64,000 bases of DNA from JALYXV01 sp963791545 (GTDB lineage Bacteria > Actinomycetota > Acidimicrobiia > Acidimicrobiales > Palsa-688): NCBI GenBank assembly GCA_963791545.1, contig CAWBSR010000001.1, forward strand, positions 124,001 to 188,000. Direction: 5' to 3'. The notes under the pieces were generated by a model. The model made no database searches. It was given only the letters and a program-made list of their open reading frames with translations, and had not been told where the DNA came from. The translations under genes were made by a program, and so were the position numbers. Position 1 is the first letter of the stretch; every line of letters starts with the position of its first letter. Positions 16,410 through 26,965 of this stretch are shown here, piece after piece.

Positions 16410-17726
16410 CTAAGGGTGGGGTGCGACAGCCTCGCGGATCGGCGTCAGGGTGCAGGGGGCGCTTTGTCGCCCGGGCTCGGCGTTACGGTAGGCGGCGAGA
16501 CCGGGCTCGGGGGGGAGACCGGGCTCGGGTCCGGCTCGACGACCGGCTCGGCGACCGGCTCGGGCTCGGCGACCGGCTCGGGCTCGGCGACCGGCTCGGG
16601 CTCGACGACGTGCTCGGACCCGGGATCGGGCGCCGCCACAGACTCGGGCGCCGCCACAGACCCGGACGCCACGACCGACTCGGGCACGACGACAGACTCG
16701 GGGTCGGACCCGGAGCGGGCGGCGCAATCGGGCGAGCGGCGGACCGGACGACTCGGCCTCGACGACAGACTCGGGCTCGGACCCGGGAGCGGGCGGCGCA
16801 ACAGACTCGGCCTCGACGACAGACTCGGGCTCGGACCCGGGATCGGGCGGCGCGACAGACCCGGGCGCCACGACGGAATCGGCGACGGGCCTCGGCTCGA
16901 GTTCCGGCGGAGTTTCACTCGGGCTCGGGGTGGCACTCGCCTTTGACTTCGGGCTTCGACGCCGGCGCCGTTTTACGAGCAGGACGAGTCCGACGATCAG
17001 GGCGGCCAGCAGCAGGGCTGCCCCGACGACCACCAGCACGATGTGGGCCACGTTCCAGGCGTGGGACGAGGCCAGCAGCACCGCTTTTTGACCCAGCTGG
17101 GCCTTCCACAACGCTCCGTTGCCCAGCTGTGTGGGGGCGTTGGACGACTGGACCGTTCCCGGCAGCCGGGCGGCCACCTGGAATTGGAACAGGCGGTCGA
17201 GGATGACGCCGGCGTCAGCCTGCAGCTTGGAGGGGTCGATCCCGAGGTCGGCCGATCCGCCCAGCGACTGCTGCAGTTGCGGGTCCGAGAAGCAGTTCAG
17301 CCCACAGGTGAGATCTACCGTCCCCTTGAACGACGTCCTGGTCTCGAAGAACGACTGGTCGCTGACGACGACCAGACTCCGGAAGGGCCCGTTGGGCCCT
17401 GAGAGCTCGGTCACGATCGCGTTGGCCTGGCCGGGATTGGCGAAGCCCTTGGAGGCGGTGAAGTCGACGCCCCCGTCGGCGGCGGGCGTCGGGCCGGATA
17501 CCCTCCAGCCGCGGGCGGCTAGGTCGGAGGTGCGCACGTCGGCGGCGAAGGCGGCCGCGTCGCGGTCGAGGTGGGCACTGACGGTCACCAAGCCGCTGCC
17601 GTTGGGGTCGATGTCGACCCCGACCTTGATGGTGGTCTGGCAGGCCGACAGGCACAGAACCGCGAGCACGGCGAGGACGAAGGCACCGAGACGCCCCAGC
17701 CGCGAGCCGCCTCGATTACCCCACAT
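16410..17726 (-). CDS. LppM-like lipoprotein with transmembrane helix and a frame-shifted repeat tail
   Basis: A lipoprotein signal (VLAVLAVLCLSAC, lipobox LSAC) is followed by an LppM/DUF3153-like domain of about 185 residues (IKVGVDIDPNGSGLVTVSAHLDR split over two strands, two cysteines in LTCGLNCF). A membrane helix near residue 235 (VLVVVGAALLLAALIVGLVLL) and a basic stop-transfer follow. The tail first reads PESVVEAESVAPP-like acidic repeats. Near 16.70-16.75 kb it turns into an Arg-rich stretch, while the acidic PESVVVPESV/EPEPVAEP pattern continues in another minus-strand frame that ends at 16445. So the true product may end at 16445 after an indel. Mycobacterial LppM affects phagosome trafficking; the role here is unknown. 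Confidence 0.65.
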   Translation of the reverse strand: MWGNRGGSRLGRLGAFVLAVLAVLCLSACQTTIKVGVDIDPNGSGLVTVSAHLDRDAAAFAADVRTSDLAARGWRVSGPTPAADGGVDFTASKGFANPGQANAIVTELSGPNGPFRSLVVVSDQSFFETRTSFKGTVDLTCGLNCFSDPQLQQSLGGSADLGIDPSKLQADAGVILDRLFQFQVAARLPGTVQSSNAPTQLGNGALWKAQLGQKAVLLASSHAWNVAHIVLVVVGAALLLAALIVGLVLLVKRRRRRSPKSKASATPSPSETPPELEPRPVADSVVAPGSVAPPDPGSEPESVVEAESVAPPAPGSEPESVVEAESSGPPLARLRRPLRVRPRVCRRARVGRGVRVCGGARVCGGARSRVRARRRARAGRRARAGRRARAGRRAGRRAGPEPGLPPEPGLAAYRNAEPGRQSAPCTLTPIREAVAPHP

Positions 17727-17775
17727 TTCGCTGCACGCTACTGGCGACTCGGCCGTCGACTCAGGGCACCACGCG

Positions 17776-17815
17776 AAAAGGGGCCGACCGGCGTGATCGC
17801 CGATCGGCCCCTTTT
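17776..17815 (-). terminator. Strong hairpin terminator downstream of clpC
   Basis: AAAAGGGGCCGA, then a pair, CGGCG-TGAT-CGCCG, then TCGGCCCCTTTT: a nearly perfect stem of about 18 bp with a 4-base loop and flanking A and T runs, 10 bases after the clpC stop. The A/T symmetry would allow it to work in both directions. Confidence 0.9.
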
Positions 17816-17824
17816 CCCCACCAC

Positions 17825-20311
17825 TTATTCTCCGGCGGCCCCCGCCAGCTCGACGGGCGGCGGCTCGAGGCCCTGGATGGCCCGGAACACGATGGCGCCG
17901 TCTTCGACGTCGACGATGATCGTCTCGCCGGCCCGGAATTCCTTCCAGAGGATCTTCTCGGACAGCGGGTCCTCGAGCATGCGCTGGATGGCCCGGCGCA
18001 GCGGCCGAGCGCCGAGGGCCGGGTCGTGGCCCTTGTCGACCAGCATGAACTTGGCTTCCTGGGTCAGTTCCAGCCCCAGGCCCTGGCTCTCCAGCTGGGT
18101 CCGGATCCGCTTCATCATCAGGTCGACGATCTCGGTGACCTCTTCACGGCTGAGCTCGTGGAAGACGATGACCTCGTCGATCCGGTTGAGGAACTCGGGC
18201 CGGAAGTGCTGCTTCAGGGCGTCGTTGACCTTCTCCTTCATCTTCTCGTAAGTCACCGCTTCGCTCGTCTTGGCGAAGCCGACGCTCGTCTTGCGAAGGT
18301 CGGCGGTCCCCAGGTTGGAGGTCATGATGATCACGCAGTTCTTGAAGTCGACGGTGCGGCCCTGGCTGTCGGTCAGGCGCCCGTCCTCCAGGATCTGCAG
18401 GAGGGTGTTGAAGACGTCGGGGTGAGCCTTCTCGATCTCATCGAAGAGGACCACGGAGAAGGGCTTGCGGCGCACCGCCTCGGTGAGCTGGCCGCCCTCT
18501 TCGTAGCCGACGTAGCCCGGAGGCGAGCCGACCAGGCGGCTGACGGTGTGCTTCTCCATGTACTCGGACATGTCGAGCTGGATCAGCGAGTTCTCGTCGC
18601 CGAAGAGGAACTCGGCCAGCGTCTTGGCGGTCTCCGTCTTGCCCACGCCCGAGGGGCCCAGGAAGATGAACGAGCCGCTGGGCCGCTTGGGGTCCTTGAG
18701 TCCCGCCCGGGTGCGGCGGATGGCCTGGGAGACCGACTTGATGGCGTTCTCCTGGCCGATGACCCGCTTGTGCAGCTCATCCTCCATGCGCAGCAGCTTG
18801 GCCGTCTCTTCCTCGGTCAGCTTGTACACCGGGATGCCGGTCCAGTTGGCCAGGACCTCGGCAATGACTTCCTCGTCGACCACGTCGAACAGGTCGATGC
18901 CCTCGGCCCGCCACTCGGCTTCCTTGGCCGTCTTGCGGCCGAGGAGGGACTCCTCCTGCTCCCGCAGCCGCTTGGCCGCCTCGAAGTTCTGCTTCTCGAT
19001 GGCCAACTCTTTGTCGGCCCGGACCTTGACCAGTTCGTCCTCGATCGCCTTGTAGTCCGGGGGGGTCGCCATGCGGCGGATGCGCAGGCGGCTGCCGGCC
19101 TCGTCGATGAGGTCGATGGCCTTGTCGGGCAGGAAACGGTCTGCGATGTAGCGGTCGGCCAGGTTGGCGGCCGCGACCACCGCCTGGTCGGTGATGGTCA
19201 CACCGTGATGGGCCTCGTAGCGGTCCCGGAGGCCCTTGAGGATCTCGATGGTGTGGGAGAGCGACGGCTCCTCGACCTTGATGGGCTGGAATCGGCGCTC
19301 GAGGGCGGCGTCCTTCTCCAGGTGCTTGCGATACTCGTCCAAGGTGGTGGCGCCGATGGTCTGCAGCTCACCGCGGGCCAGCATGGGCTTCAGGATGGAG
19401 GCGGCGTCGATGGCGCCCTCGGCGGCCCCCGCACCCACCAGGGTGTGGAGTTCGTCAATGAAAAGAATGATGTCGCCCCGGGTGCGGATCTCCTTGAGCA
19501 CCTTCTTGAGGCGCTCCTCGAAGTCGCCCCGGTACCTGGACCCGGCGACGAGGGCGCCCAGGTCGAGGGTGTACAGCTGCTTGCCCCGCAGCGTCTCGGG
19601 CACGTCGTTGGCCACGATGCGCTGCGACAGCCCCTCGACGATGGCGGTCTTGCCAACGCCGGGTTCACCGATGAGGACGGGGTTGTTCTTGGTCCGGCGG
19701 GACAGGACCTGCATGACCCGCTCGATCTCGCGTTCGCGACCGATGACCGGGTCGAGCTTGCGCTCCCGGGCCAGCTGGGTCAGGTTGCGGCCGAACTGAT
19801 CGAGGACCGGGCTCCCGGTCGGGGCCTCCTGGCTGGACGGACCGCTGCCGGAGGTGGAGCCCTCCTTGGGGTTGTTGTAACCCGACAACAGCTGGATGAC
19901 CTGCTGGCGAACCCGGGACAGGTCGGCGCCCAGGTTGACCAGCACCTGAGCGGCCACCCCCTCGCCCTCGCGGACCAAGCCCAGGAGCATGTGCTCGGTG
20001 CCGATGTAGTTGTGGCCCAGCTGCAGGGCTTCGCGCAGCGACAACTCCAGGACCTTCTTGGCCCGGGGCGTGAACGGCGGCGATCCCGCGGTCGATGAGC
20101 CGGCGGGCCCGATGGTCTCTTCGACCTTCTCCCTTACCGCTTCGAGGCTGATCCCAAGCGACTCGAGTGCCTTGGCCGCGACCCCCTCACCCTCGTGGAT
20201 CAATCCCAAGAGGATGTGCTCGGTACCGATGAAGTTGTGGTTCAGCAGGCGAGCCTCTTCCTGGGCCAGGACCAGGACTCGTCGTGCTCTGTCTGTAAAG
20301 CGTTCGAACAA
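17825..20311 (-). CDS. clpC: ATP-dependent Clp protease ATPase subunit ClpC
   Basis: 828 residues. Two N-terminal Clp repeats (EARLLNHNFIGTEHILLGLI and EALQLGHNYIGTEHMLLGLV) bind adaptors. The first AAA+ module has Walker A GEPGVGKTA, a UVR segment follows (EKQNFEAAKRLREQEE), and the second module has GPSGVGKTE. A ClpP-docking VGF tripeptide occurs in KTSVGFAK. ClpC unfolds proteins for ClpP. The gene stands alone with a strong terminator behind it. The 291 bases upstream of its start hold no recognisable CtsR or HAIR site and no other gene. Confidence 0.95.
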   Translation of the reverse strand: MFERFTDRARRVLVLAQEEARLLNHNFIGTEHILLGLIHEGEGVAAKALESLGISLEAVREKVEETIGPAGSSTAGSPPFTPRAKKVLELSLREALQLGHNYIGTEHMLLGLVREGEGVAAQVLVNLGADLSRVRQQVIQLLSGYNNPKEGSTSGSGPSSQEAPTGSPVLDQFGRNLTQLARERKLDPVIGREREIERVMQVLSRRTKNNPVLIGEPGVGKTAIVEGLSQRIVANDVPETLRGKQLYTLDLGALVAGSRYRGDFEERLKKVLKEIRTRGDIILFIDELHTLVGAGAAEGAIDAASILKPMLARGELQTIGATTLDEYRKHLEKDAALERRFQPIKVEEPSLSHTIEILKGLRDRYEAHHGVTITDQAVVAAANLADRYIADRFLPDKAIDLIDEAGSRLRIRRMATPPDYKAIEDELVKVRADKELAIEKQNFEAAKRLREQEESLLGRKTAKEAEWRAEGIDLFDVVDEEVIAEVLANWTGIPVYKLTEEETAKLLRMEDELHKRVIGQENAIKSVSQAIRRTRAGLKDPKRPSGSFIFLGPSGVGKTETAKTLAEFLFGDENSLIQLDMSEYMEKHTVSRLVGSPPGYVGYEEGGQLTEAVRRKPFSVVLFDEIEKAHPDVFNTLLQILEDGRLTDSQGRTVDFKNCVIIMTSNLGTADLRKTSVGFAKTSEAVTYEKMKEKVNDALKQHFRPEFLNRIDEVIVFHELSREEVTEIVDLMMKRIRTQLESQGLGLELTQEAKFMLVDKGHDPALGARPLRRAIQRMLEDPLSEKILWKEFRAGETIIVDVEDGAIVFRAIQGLEPPPVELAGAAGE

Positions 20312-20602
20312 GTTGCCGCCTCCTAAGCGGTCTCCCGAGGCAAGTCTACCCGGGGACCCCGTGTTTGCTGCATCCCCCCGTGACGGAGGGTGCGTTCATG
20401 CTGCCAGGACAGTCTGGACCCGCCGGTCCGGCTACCGGTGCCCGGGTCGTCACGATGTTGGTTGCGGTGTCGGTCGGTTTGGGCTTTGGGATGTCGGGTT
20501 CTTGGTGCCGGTCGTAGTCGCCGTGTGGTCGTGTCCGTCGGGTCCGCCGGCCGGCCGCGAACTTCAGCTTTCGGTCCTTCTTGCCGTATCGTCGGCTGGT
20601 AC

Positions 20603-21580
20603 ATGAACCTGTTCCAGCACCCGAGCCTTCCCGGGCTCGATGAACATCTGGCCCGCATTGAGGTGGCCCTGCGCGAGTCCGTGGGTTCTGAGGACCCGCT
20701 TCTGGCGGACATAGCCGGCCATCTCATCGAGGCGGGCGGCAAAAGGCTCCGTCCCTGCCTGACGGTCATGTCAGGGTTGGCGGCCGGGGCCGAGATCACC
20801 GACGACATGGTCCGGGGGGCGGTGTCGGTGGAGCTGGTCCACCTCGGATCGCTGTACCACGATGACGTGATCGATGAGGCGCCGACCCGGCGGGGCGTGG
20901 AGTCGGTCAACGCCCGGTGGGGGAACCTGGTCGCCATCGTGGCGGGCGACTTCCTGCTGGCCCGGGCGTCGGAGATCGCAGCGTCGCTGGGCACCGAGGT
21001 GTCGGGGTTGTTGGCCCACACGATCGGGCGGTTGTGCGAGGGCGAGGTGGGCGAGATCCAGTTCGCGTACAACTCCGCCCGGACAGAGGCGTCGTATCTC
21101 GTTGCCATTGCCGGAAAAACTGCCTCGTTGATGTCGACATCATGCCGGATCGGGGGCCTGGTGGCGAACCTGCCCCGGGACCAGGTCGAGGCGCTGACCG
21201 CATTCGGGCAGGCGTTCGGTATGGCCTTCCAGATCTGGGACGACATCTTGGATGTAATCGGCATCGAGTCGTCCCTGGGAAAGCCGGCCGGCCACGACCT
21301 GGTCGAAGGGGTGTACACCCTGCCGGTCATCCGGGCCCTACGGGTCCCGTCGATCGGCGACGAACTGCGCGACCTGCTGGGGGCCCGCCTGGACACCCCG
21401 GCCCGGGACAAGGCCCGCGACATGATCCGGGCGACGGACGCTCTGCTGGAGTCGGTCACCGAGGCCCGCCGCTTCGCCGACGAGGCGGCCGGTTCCCTCG
21501 CGCCCCTCGGCGATTCACCATCGGTGCGGGTCCTGGCGGGACTCGGGCACCGGCTGCTCGACACCCTCGAACTGGAATAA
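20603..21580 (+). CDS. Trans-polyprenyl diphosphate synthase
   Basis: 325 residues from the ATG at 20603; the frame is open 71 codons further upstream but lacks protein character. The first Asp-rich motif reads LYHDDVIDEAPTRRG and the second QIWDDILDVIG. IEAGGKRLRP binds isopentenyl diphosphate. The enzyme chains isopentenyl units onto an allylic diphosphate, most likely giving the menaquinone side chain (octa- to decaprenyl length); chain length cannot be read with certainty. It stands alone, divergent from clpC. Confidence 0.88.
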   Translation: MNLFQHPSLPGLDEHLARIEVALRESVGSEDPLLADIAGHLIEAGGKRLRPCLTVMSGLAAGAEITDDMVRGAVSVELVHLGSLYHDDVIDEAPTRRGVESVNARWGNLVAIVAGDFLLARASEIAASLGTEVSGLLAHTIGRLCEGEVGEIQFAYNSARTEASYLVAIAGKTASLMSTSCRIGGLVANLPRDQVEALTAFGQAFGMAFQIWDDILDVIGIESSLGKPAGHDLVEGVYTLPVIRALRVPSIGDELRDLLGARLDTPARDKARDMIRATDALLESVTEARRFADEAAGSLAPLGDSPSVRVLAGLGHRLLDTLELE

Positions 21581-21734
21581 CGGCCCGGACGAGAGCCGCC
21601 TCGCCGGGGTCGGTGAGGTGTGACCGAGGAGCACATCGCGGCCGTTTGGGCGGCCGAGGCCAGCGATACCGGCTGCCGGGCCCGCATCGGCTTCATCCGC
21701 CCCCCCTGTGAGCCCGATGAGAGCGGTATCGGGC

Positions 21735-21788
21735 GGAGCGTTTTGCCAAAAAGTGATGTCCCAACGACACTTTTTGGCAAAACGCTCC
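21735..21788. repeat. Perfect 21-bp inverted repeat with 12-base loop
   Basis: Arms at 21735-21755 and 21768-21788 are exact reverse complements (core gcgttttgccaaaaagtg); the loop is atgtcccaacga. The arms are AT-rich compared with their surroundings. It lies 155 bp after the polyprenyl synthase stop in a 413-bp gap without genes. It could be a bidirectional terminator, but no T run follows the stem on either side; a mobile palindromic repeat is the alternative. Confidence 0.85.
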
Positions 21789-21818
21789 TCGGGCCTCTCG
21801 GGCCTCTCGGGCGCCTCG

Positions 21819-21876
21819 GCGTAGCCGAGAGGTGGCGCCGCGGTCGCTTGGGCGTAGCCGAGAGGTGGCGCCGCGG
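21819..21876. repeat. Two direct copies of a 25-bp sequence in the same gap
   Basis: The sequence beginning gcgtagccgagaggtggcgc occurs at 21819-21843 and 21852-21876, identical over 25 bases. Just before it, gggcctctcg is repeated as well. No protein-coding sense is apparent on either strand of this 413-bp gap (21581-21993). Confidence 0.8.
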
Positions 21877-21993
21877 CCGCCTCGTCGCGATCCCCCTGTT
21901 TTCGAGCGTTGGGCTGTCGATCCCGGGACATCCCGTCCGTCGTTACCGGCAGGAGCCGGCGGATCGCCGGCCCGACCACGAGGAGGGATCCCA

Positions 21994-22293
21994 ATGTCCA
22001 ACTACGTGCTGGCTTTCCACGGGCACAACGACCACAGCGCCGGGGCCGAGGAGGAAGCGGCCTGGGGGCGGTGGTTCCAGGAACTCGGTGGCGCAGTCGT
22101 CGACTTCGGCAACCGGGTCGGGCGAGCAACGGCCCTCGGGGCGGCTGGGGCCAACGGGGCGGACGGCACCGTCTTGACCGGCTACGTCGTGATCGCCGCC
22201 GAGGACTTCGAGTCGGCGGTCGCCCTCGCCAAGGGCTGCCCCGGCCTGCTCTATGGCGGCGGCGTCGAGATCGGCGAGACCGTCTCGATGTAA
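21994..22293 (+). CDS. YCII-related (DGPF-type) small protein
   Basis: 99 residues from the ATG at 21994, preceded by AGGAGGGA. The pattern YVLAFHG near the N-terminus, WGRWFQELGGAVVDFGN and the end EDFESAVALAKGCPGL fits the YCII/DGPF dimeric ferredoxin-like fold. Many members are uncharacterised; some act as dehalogenases or isomerases. It stands between the repeat-rich gap and the convergent lysS. No partner gene suggests a substrate. Confidence 0.65.
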   Translation: MSNYVLAFHGHNDHSAGAEEEAAWGRWFQELGGAVVDFGNRVGRATALGAAGANGADGTVLTGYVVIAAEDFESAVALAKGCPGLLYGGGVEIGETVSM

Positions 22294-22328
22294 CCAGGCC
22301 CACCCGAAGCCGAGGGCGCCGGGCGGCG

Positions 22329-23737
<1,409 letters not shown>

Positions 23738-23738
<1 letters not shown>

Positions 23739-24517
23739 CACACCGCCACGTTGCGCTGGTAGATGATGCGCAGCCCGTTCAGGGTCAGCCACGGTTCGTG
23801 GTGGTCGATGCTCGTCGTGAGCGGGGCGATCAACCCCGCCAGGCCGCCCGTCGCCACGACCGTCGACTCCCCGAGCTCCCGCTCGAAGCGGGCGCAGAGC
23901 CCGTCCACCTGGGCCGCGAAGCCGTAGATGGCACCGGACTGGATGGCCTCGATGGTGTTCTTGCCGATGACGTTGCGGGGGGTGACCAGTTCCACCCGGC
24001 GCAGCGCCGCCGCCCGCCCGAACAGGGCGTCGAGGGAGATCTCGATGCCGGGAACGATGGCGCCGCCCAGGTACTCGCCTCGCCGCGATATCGCCTCGAC
24101 GGTGGTGGCGGTCCCGAAATCGACCACGATGGTCGGCCCGCCGTACAGGTCGTAGGCGGCCACCGCATCCGCAATCCGGTCGGCGCCCACCTCCCGGGGA
24201 TTGTCGTACAGGATCGGCATCCCGGTGCGGACGCCCGGCTCCACGATCACCGTGGTGACGGGAAACCACTTCTCGCTCATATCCCGTAGCGCCGCCGTCG
24301 TCCGGGGGACCACCGACGCCACCGCGATGCCGTCCACCGCCTCCTCGACGTCGAAGCCCTGCAAATCGAGCAGCTGCGAGATGATCATGGCCATCTCGTC
24401 CGAGGTCCGCTCGGCATGGCTGGAGATCCGCCAGTGGTGGACCAGCTTGGGCCCGTCCGAGGTGGCGAACATCCCGATGACGGTCTGGGTGTTGCCCACG
24501 TCGATGGCGAGCAGCAT
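23738..24517 (-). CDS. coaX: Type III pantothenate kinase
   Basis: 259 residues. The ASKHA-fold phosphate motif 1 is DVGNTQTVIGMF, the phosphate 2 motif is VVDFGTATT, and GADRIADAVAAY is the conserved pantothenate region. It phosphorylates pantothenate to start CoA synthesis; its product pathway links with panC in the same operon. The start follows the nadC stop by three bases. Confidence 0.95.
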
Positions 24518-24520
24518 GGT

Positions 24521-25363
24521 TCAGCCCGCCACGACATCGAGGCCGATGTCGAGCACCGGTGCCGAATGGGTCAGGGCGCCGACCGAGATGAACGCGGCGC
24601 CGGCCGCCGCGTACTCGGCCACGCGCTCCAGCGTCACGCCCCCCGACACCTCAACGGGACAGGCGCCCCCGACCAGCTCCACGGCGGCGGCCACCGCGGC
24701 GGGGGTCATGTTGTCCAGCAGCACCATGTCGACGCCGGCCACGACCGCTTCGGCGACCTGTTCGGGGGTGTCGCATTCCACCTCGATCAGCTGCCCCGGC
24801 CAGCGGTGCCGGGCCCGGGCCACGGCGTCGGCAATCGACATATGGGCCAGGTGGTTGTCCTTGATCAGGATGCCGTCGGAGAGAGAGCCCCGGTGGTTGG
24901 CCCCGCCGCCGGCCCGTACTGCCGCCTTCTCCAAGGCCCGCAGGCCCGGCGTGGTCTTGCGGGTGTCCCGGATCCGGGCGTTGCCCTGGGCGGCGCGCAC
25001 GTAGGACCGGGTCAGGGTGGCGATCCCCGACAGCCGGCCCAGCAGGTTGAGGGCGGTGCGCTCGGCGGTGAGGATCGACGCCAGCCGCCCCTCGACGGCC
25101 CCGATGACGGCGCCCGGCCGCACTTCGAGGCCATCGGGGAGGAACCACTCGACGACCAGCGACGGGTCGACGGCGGCGAAGGTGGCCAGCACGCAGAGGC
25201 GCCCGGCCACCACGCCCTCGTGGCGGGCCACGAACTCCGCCCGGGCCGTCGCCGCCTCGGGAACCAGGCTGGCGGTCAGGTCGCCGAGCGGCCCGAGGTC
25301 CTCAGCGAGGGCCCGGGCGACGACCTCCCGGACCGCCGCCTCCGGCGGGTCGATCCAGGTCAT
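24521..25363 (-). CDS. nadC: Nicotinate-nucleotide pyrophosphorylase (quinolinate phosphoribosyltransferase)
   Basis: 280 residues of normal length. Visible are AERTALNLLGRLSGIATLT, the DTRKTTPGLRALEKAAV segment (quinolinate-binding Arg and Lys), KDNHL and the EVECDTPEQ/VLLDNM barrel strands. It converts quinolinate and PRPP to nicotinate mononucleotide in NAD synthesis. It overlaps nadB by four bases, as in a coupled nadB-nadC pair. nadA is not in the window. Confidence 0.95.
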   Translation of the reverse strand: MTWIDPPEAAVREVVARALAEDLGPLGDLTASLVPEAATARAEFVARHEGVVAGRLCVLATFAAVDPSLVVEWFLPDGLEVRPGAVIGAVEGRLASILTAERTALNLLGRLSGIATLTRSYVRAAQGNARIRDTRKTTPGLRALEKAAVRAGGGANHRGSLSDGILIKDNHLAHMSIADAVARARHRWPGQLIEVECDTPEQVAEAVVAGVDMVLLDNMTPAAVAAAVELVGGACPVEVSGGVTLERVAEYAAAGAAFISVGALTHSAPVLDIGLDVVAG

Positions 25364-26958
25364 TGCATCCGGAGGACAAATCGGTGGGAAAAAAGGGCGC
25401 TCGTCTCAGGGAAATCGGTGCGTACATGGGCCCCCCGGGTCTCCTCCCGGGCGGTGGCCGCGGTGAGGAGGGCCCGGGCAATAACGAGGAGGTTCCGTAG
25501 TTCGGGCGGCGCCGATGCTCCGGCGGCCGCCGCCACCGCAGCCACCATCTGGTCGGTGGCGGCCAGCGACTCGGTGCTGCGGAGCCCGCCGGCGCCGGCC
25601 GACATGGCCCGCTGCAGCCGGTCCCGCAGCTTGGGCTCGTCGACGCCGCCGTGCACCTCATTCCCGAACGGGGGCCGAGGCATCTCGAGGGCGGTTGCCC
25701 AGATGACCCCCGGCTGCGGCCCGTCGACGAGGAGGGGGCGCATGGCGCCGGTGGCCTCGGGCTCCCCTTTTCCCCTCTCTATTGCCTCGACGACCCGTGG
25801 TGCCCAGACCATGCCCTCCAGGAGGGAGTTCGAGGCCAGCCGGTTGGCGCCGTGAACCCCGGTGCAGGCCACCTCGCCGCAGGCCCAGAGGCCCGGGAGG
25901 GCGGTAGCGCCGTCGAGGTCGGTGACGATGCCGCCCGAGAGGTAGTGGGCGGCGGGGGCGATGGGGAGCCAGTCGACGGTGGGATCGAGGCCGGCGGCGC
26001 GGACGGTGGCCGCGATGGTCGGGAAGCGGTCGTCGAAGGCGTCGAGGCCGGTGGCGTCGAGCCAGAGGTGTTCCACCCCCTGGTCCAGCATGCGGGCGGT
26101 CATGGCCTTGCTGACCAGGTCCCGGGGCAACAGCTCGTCGACGAAGCGCTCGCCCCGGGCGTCGCGGATAAGGGCGCCATGACCCCGGAGGGCCTCGGAG
26201 AGCAAGGGGCGGGGCATGGCCGGGTGGTGCAGGGCGGTCGGGTGGAACTGCATGAACTCGACGTCGGCGACCGGGACCCCGGCCAGCAACGCCATGGCCA
26301 GGCCGTCGCCGGTCGACTGGCTCGGGTTGGTGGTCACGCTGAACAACTGGCCCGCCCCGCCCGTGGCCAGCATGGTGTGCTCGGCCCGGACCTTGTGGAA
26401 GGACCCGTCGGGGGCCAGGGCTCCGACGCCACGGCAGCGGCCACCTTCGACGATGAGCTCCAGTGCGAACCATCCCTCGAGGACGGCCGCCGCAGTGCGG
26501 CGGACCGCTTCGACCAAAGCCCGTTCGATCTCGGCGCCGGTAGCCGCTCCCCCGGCGTGCACGACTCGGGGCATCGAGTGGCCGCCCTCTCTCGCCAGGA
26601 GGAGGGTGCCCCCATCGTCGCGATCGAAGACGGCGCCGAGGGCGATCAGCTCGTTGACCCGGCCCGGCCCCTCCTCGACCAGGACCCGCACCGCCTCCCG
26701 GTCGCACAGCCCGGCCCCGGCCCGGAGGGTGTCGGCCATGTGGAGGTCGGTCGAGTCCTCGTCCTCGGCGAGGACCGCGGCCACCCCGCCCTGGGCCCAC
26801 CGGGTGGCGGATTGGACCAGCTCCGCCTTGGAGAGGATGCCGACGCGCAGGCCGGGGCTCTGGATGCTGGCCGCGGCGGCGATGGCCGCCGAGAGGCCGG
26901 CGACGCCGCTTCCGCAGATGAGCAGGTCGAGTTGGGGAACCGCGGGGTTGGTGGGCAC
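25360..26958 (-). CDS. nadB: L-aspartate oxidase
   Basis: 532 residues. The FAD Rossmann motif is LLICGSGVAGLSAAIAA. The succinate dehydrogenase/NadB flavoprotein features follow (MQFHPTAL, then LSGGIVTDLDGATALPGLWACGEVACTGVHGANRLASNSL over two lines of the fold). It oxidises aspartate to iminoaspartate, the first step to quinolinate. It begins 7 bp after panC in transcription order and overlaps nadC. Confidence 0.95.
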   Translation of the reverse strand: MPTNPAVPQLDLLICGSGVAGLSAAIAAAASIQSPGLRVGILSKAELVQSATRWAQGGVAAVLAEDEDSTDLHMADTLRAGAGLCDREAVRVLVEEGPGRVNELIALGAVFDRDDGGTLLLAREGGHSMPRVVHAGGAATGAEIERALVEAVRRTAAAVLEGWFALELIVEGGRCRGVGALAPDGSFHKVRAEHTMLATGGAGQLFSVTTNPSQSTGDGLAMALLAGVPVADVEFMQFHPTALHHPAMPRPLLSEALRGHGALIRDARGERFVDELLPRDLVSKAMTARMLDQGVEHLWLDATGLDAFDDRFPTIAATVRAAGLDPTVDWLPIAPAAHYLSGGIVTDLDGATALPGLWACGEVACTGVHGANRLASNSLLEGMVWAPRVVEAIERGKGEPEATGAMRPLLVDGPQPGVIWATALEMPRPPFGNEVHGGVDEPKLRDRLQRAMSAGAGGLRSTESLAATDQMVAAVAAAAGASAPPELRNLLVIARALLTAATAREETRGAHVRTDFPETSALFSHRFVLRMQ

Positions 26959-26965
26959 GGAGGTA

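Noticed and set aside
18026..20098. 690-codon plus-strand open frame opposite clpC
   Set aside because: Antisense of a clear ClpC gene; typical of GC-rich coding DNA.
20323..21780. 485-codon minus-strand open frame opposite the polyprenyl synthase
   Set aside because: Antisense shadow; Ser/Arg/Thr composition typical of the opposite strand of GC-rich genes.
21515..22303. 262-codon minus-strand open frame over the repeat-rich gap
   Set aside because: It reads through the hairpin and direct repeats and has no domain; composition is that of a shadow.
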